Assembly (NCBI RefSeq): GCF_014131695.1
Contig: NZ_CP036346.1
Span: forward strand, 2,480,001 to 2,544,000
Length of the DNA stretch: 64,000 nucleotides
Reading direction: 5' to 3'
Origin: Thomasclavelia ramosa DSM 1402
GTDB lineage: Bacteria > Bacillota_I > Bacilli_A > Erysipelotrichales > Coprobacillaceae
The notes below the pieces were generated by a model. That model searched no databases and had not been told where the DNA came from. It saw only the letters and a list, made by a program, of their open reading frames with translations. How positions within the stretch are numbered: the stretch's first letter is position 1; every line of letters starts with the position of its first letter. A program made the position numbers and the translations under genes. Below, piece after piece: positions 63,802-64,000 of the stretch.

Positions 63802-64000
63802 ATGATAAAATTTTGGACTTTATTTAAACACGATCTATATAATCTTATTTCCAGCCCAGGTACCTTATCTGTTTTTCTTATTTTTCCTACAATCTTAATT
63901 TTATTAATGGGGTTTTTATTTGATAATTTATATCATACAACTATAATCAGTTCCTATGATTTTTACGGTGTAACAATGATATTTTTTATTGCGATGATGG
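63802..64000 (+). CDS. ABC-2 type permease, 5' part (cut by window end)
   Basis: The reading frame opens at ATG 63802 and runs off the window after about 66 codons. It begins MIKFWTLFKHDLYNLISSPG, followed by a membrane segment (VFLIFPTILILLMGFLF). This is the typical N-terminus of an ABC-2 membrane subunit. Confidence 0.85.
   Translation, partial: MIKFWTLFKHDLYNLISSPGTLSVFLIFPTILILLMGFLFDNLYHTTIISSYDFYGVTMIFFIAMM

Overview
The window is AT-rich chromosomal DNA from a low-GC, spore-forming Firmicute. The best fit is Erysipelotrichia (Coprobacillaceae or relatives such as the ramosum/spiroforme group), probably from a gut. This is an inference from several signs. spoIID and spoIIQ lie beside a DUF1146 gene and an mreB/mbl gene, as in Bacillus. 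The tmRNA tag ends in YAFA, an ending I otherwise associate with mycoplasmas, the sister lineage. The standard code is used, with TGA as a real stop. There are many PTS, RpiR and surface glycosidase genes. No phage, IS element, CRISPR array or plasmid module was seen.

Layout. 1-4.7 kb: a LysR regulator, a decayed gene, rlmI, and an ABC-F ribosome-protection gene behind a 23-codon leader ORF and a terminator-type attenuator. 4.7-10.4 kb: a reverse-strand set (small protein, two aldo/keto reductases, an AEC transporter), a GH1 6-phospho-beta-glucosidase and a divergent LysR regulator; two of the promoter regions share a 15-bp motif. 10.4-15.7 kb: an amino-sugar type operon nanE / PTS EIIC / HAD phosphatase / DUF4127 / RpiR with a 20-bp palindrome upstream. 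15.7-18.7 kb: a GNAT-YoaP protein and a PTS EIIC-EAL (c-di-GMP phosphodiesterase) fusion. 19.1-21.5 kb: a decay zone with a frameshifted P-loop kinase, a methyltransferase and HipA-like debris. 21.5-24.9 kb: a housekeeping block ssrA-smpB-rnr-secG. 25.0-30.5 kb: a TagO-like glycosyltransferase with an unusual exported domain, MupG, a Cof phosphatase and YibE/F.

30.5-49.4 kb is the most distinctive part. It encodes four wall-anchored secreted proteins: a purple-acid-phosphatase-like enzyme and three very large paralogous clan-A-type glycosidases. It also has a decayed fifth surface protein and two RpiR/SIS regulators. Recurrent ATGAAA/TTTCAT half-sites with fixed spacing (N5 one way, N4 the other) lie upstream of the three glycosidases, the decayed gene and one regulator. 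All four intact surface proteins end in a KTGD-hydrophobic-basic tail instead of canonical LPXTG. I read this as an inducible surface glycan-degradation locus whose substrate I cannot assign.

49.5-52.6 kb: morphogenesis and sporulation genes (mreB/mbl, spoIIQ, spoIID, DUF1146 and a coupled 43-codon gene). 52.7-57.9 kb: an AKR/GNAT pair, an unknown small protein and a MacB-like ABC exporter behind two identical-geometry dyads. 58-62.7 kb: four tRNAs (Glu, Asn, Gly, Gly), a VanY-type carboxypeptidase and a two-component system with a third membrane-anchored gene. 62.8-64 kb: an ABC-2 exporter cut by the window edge.
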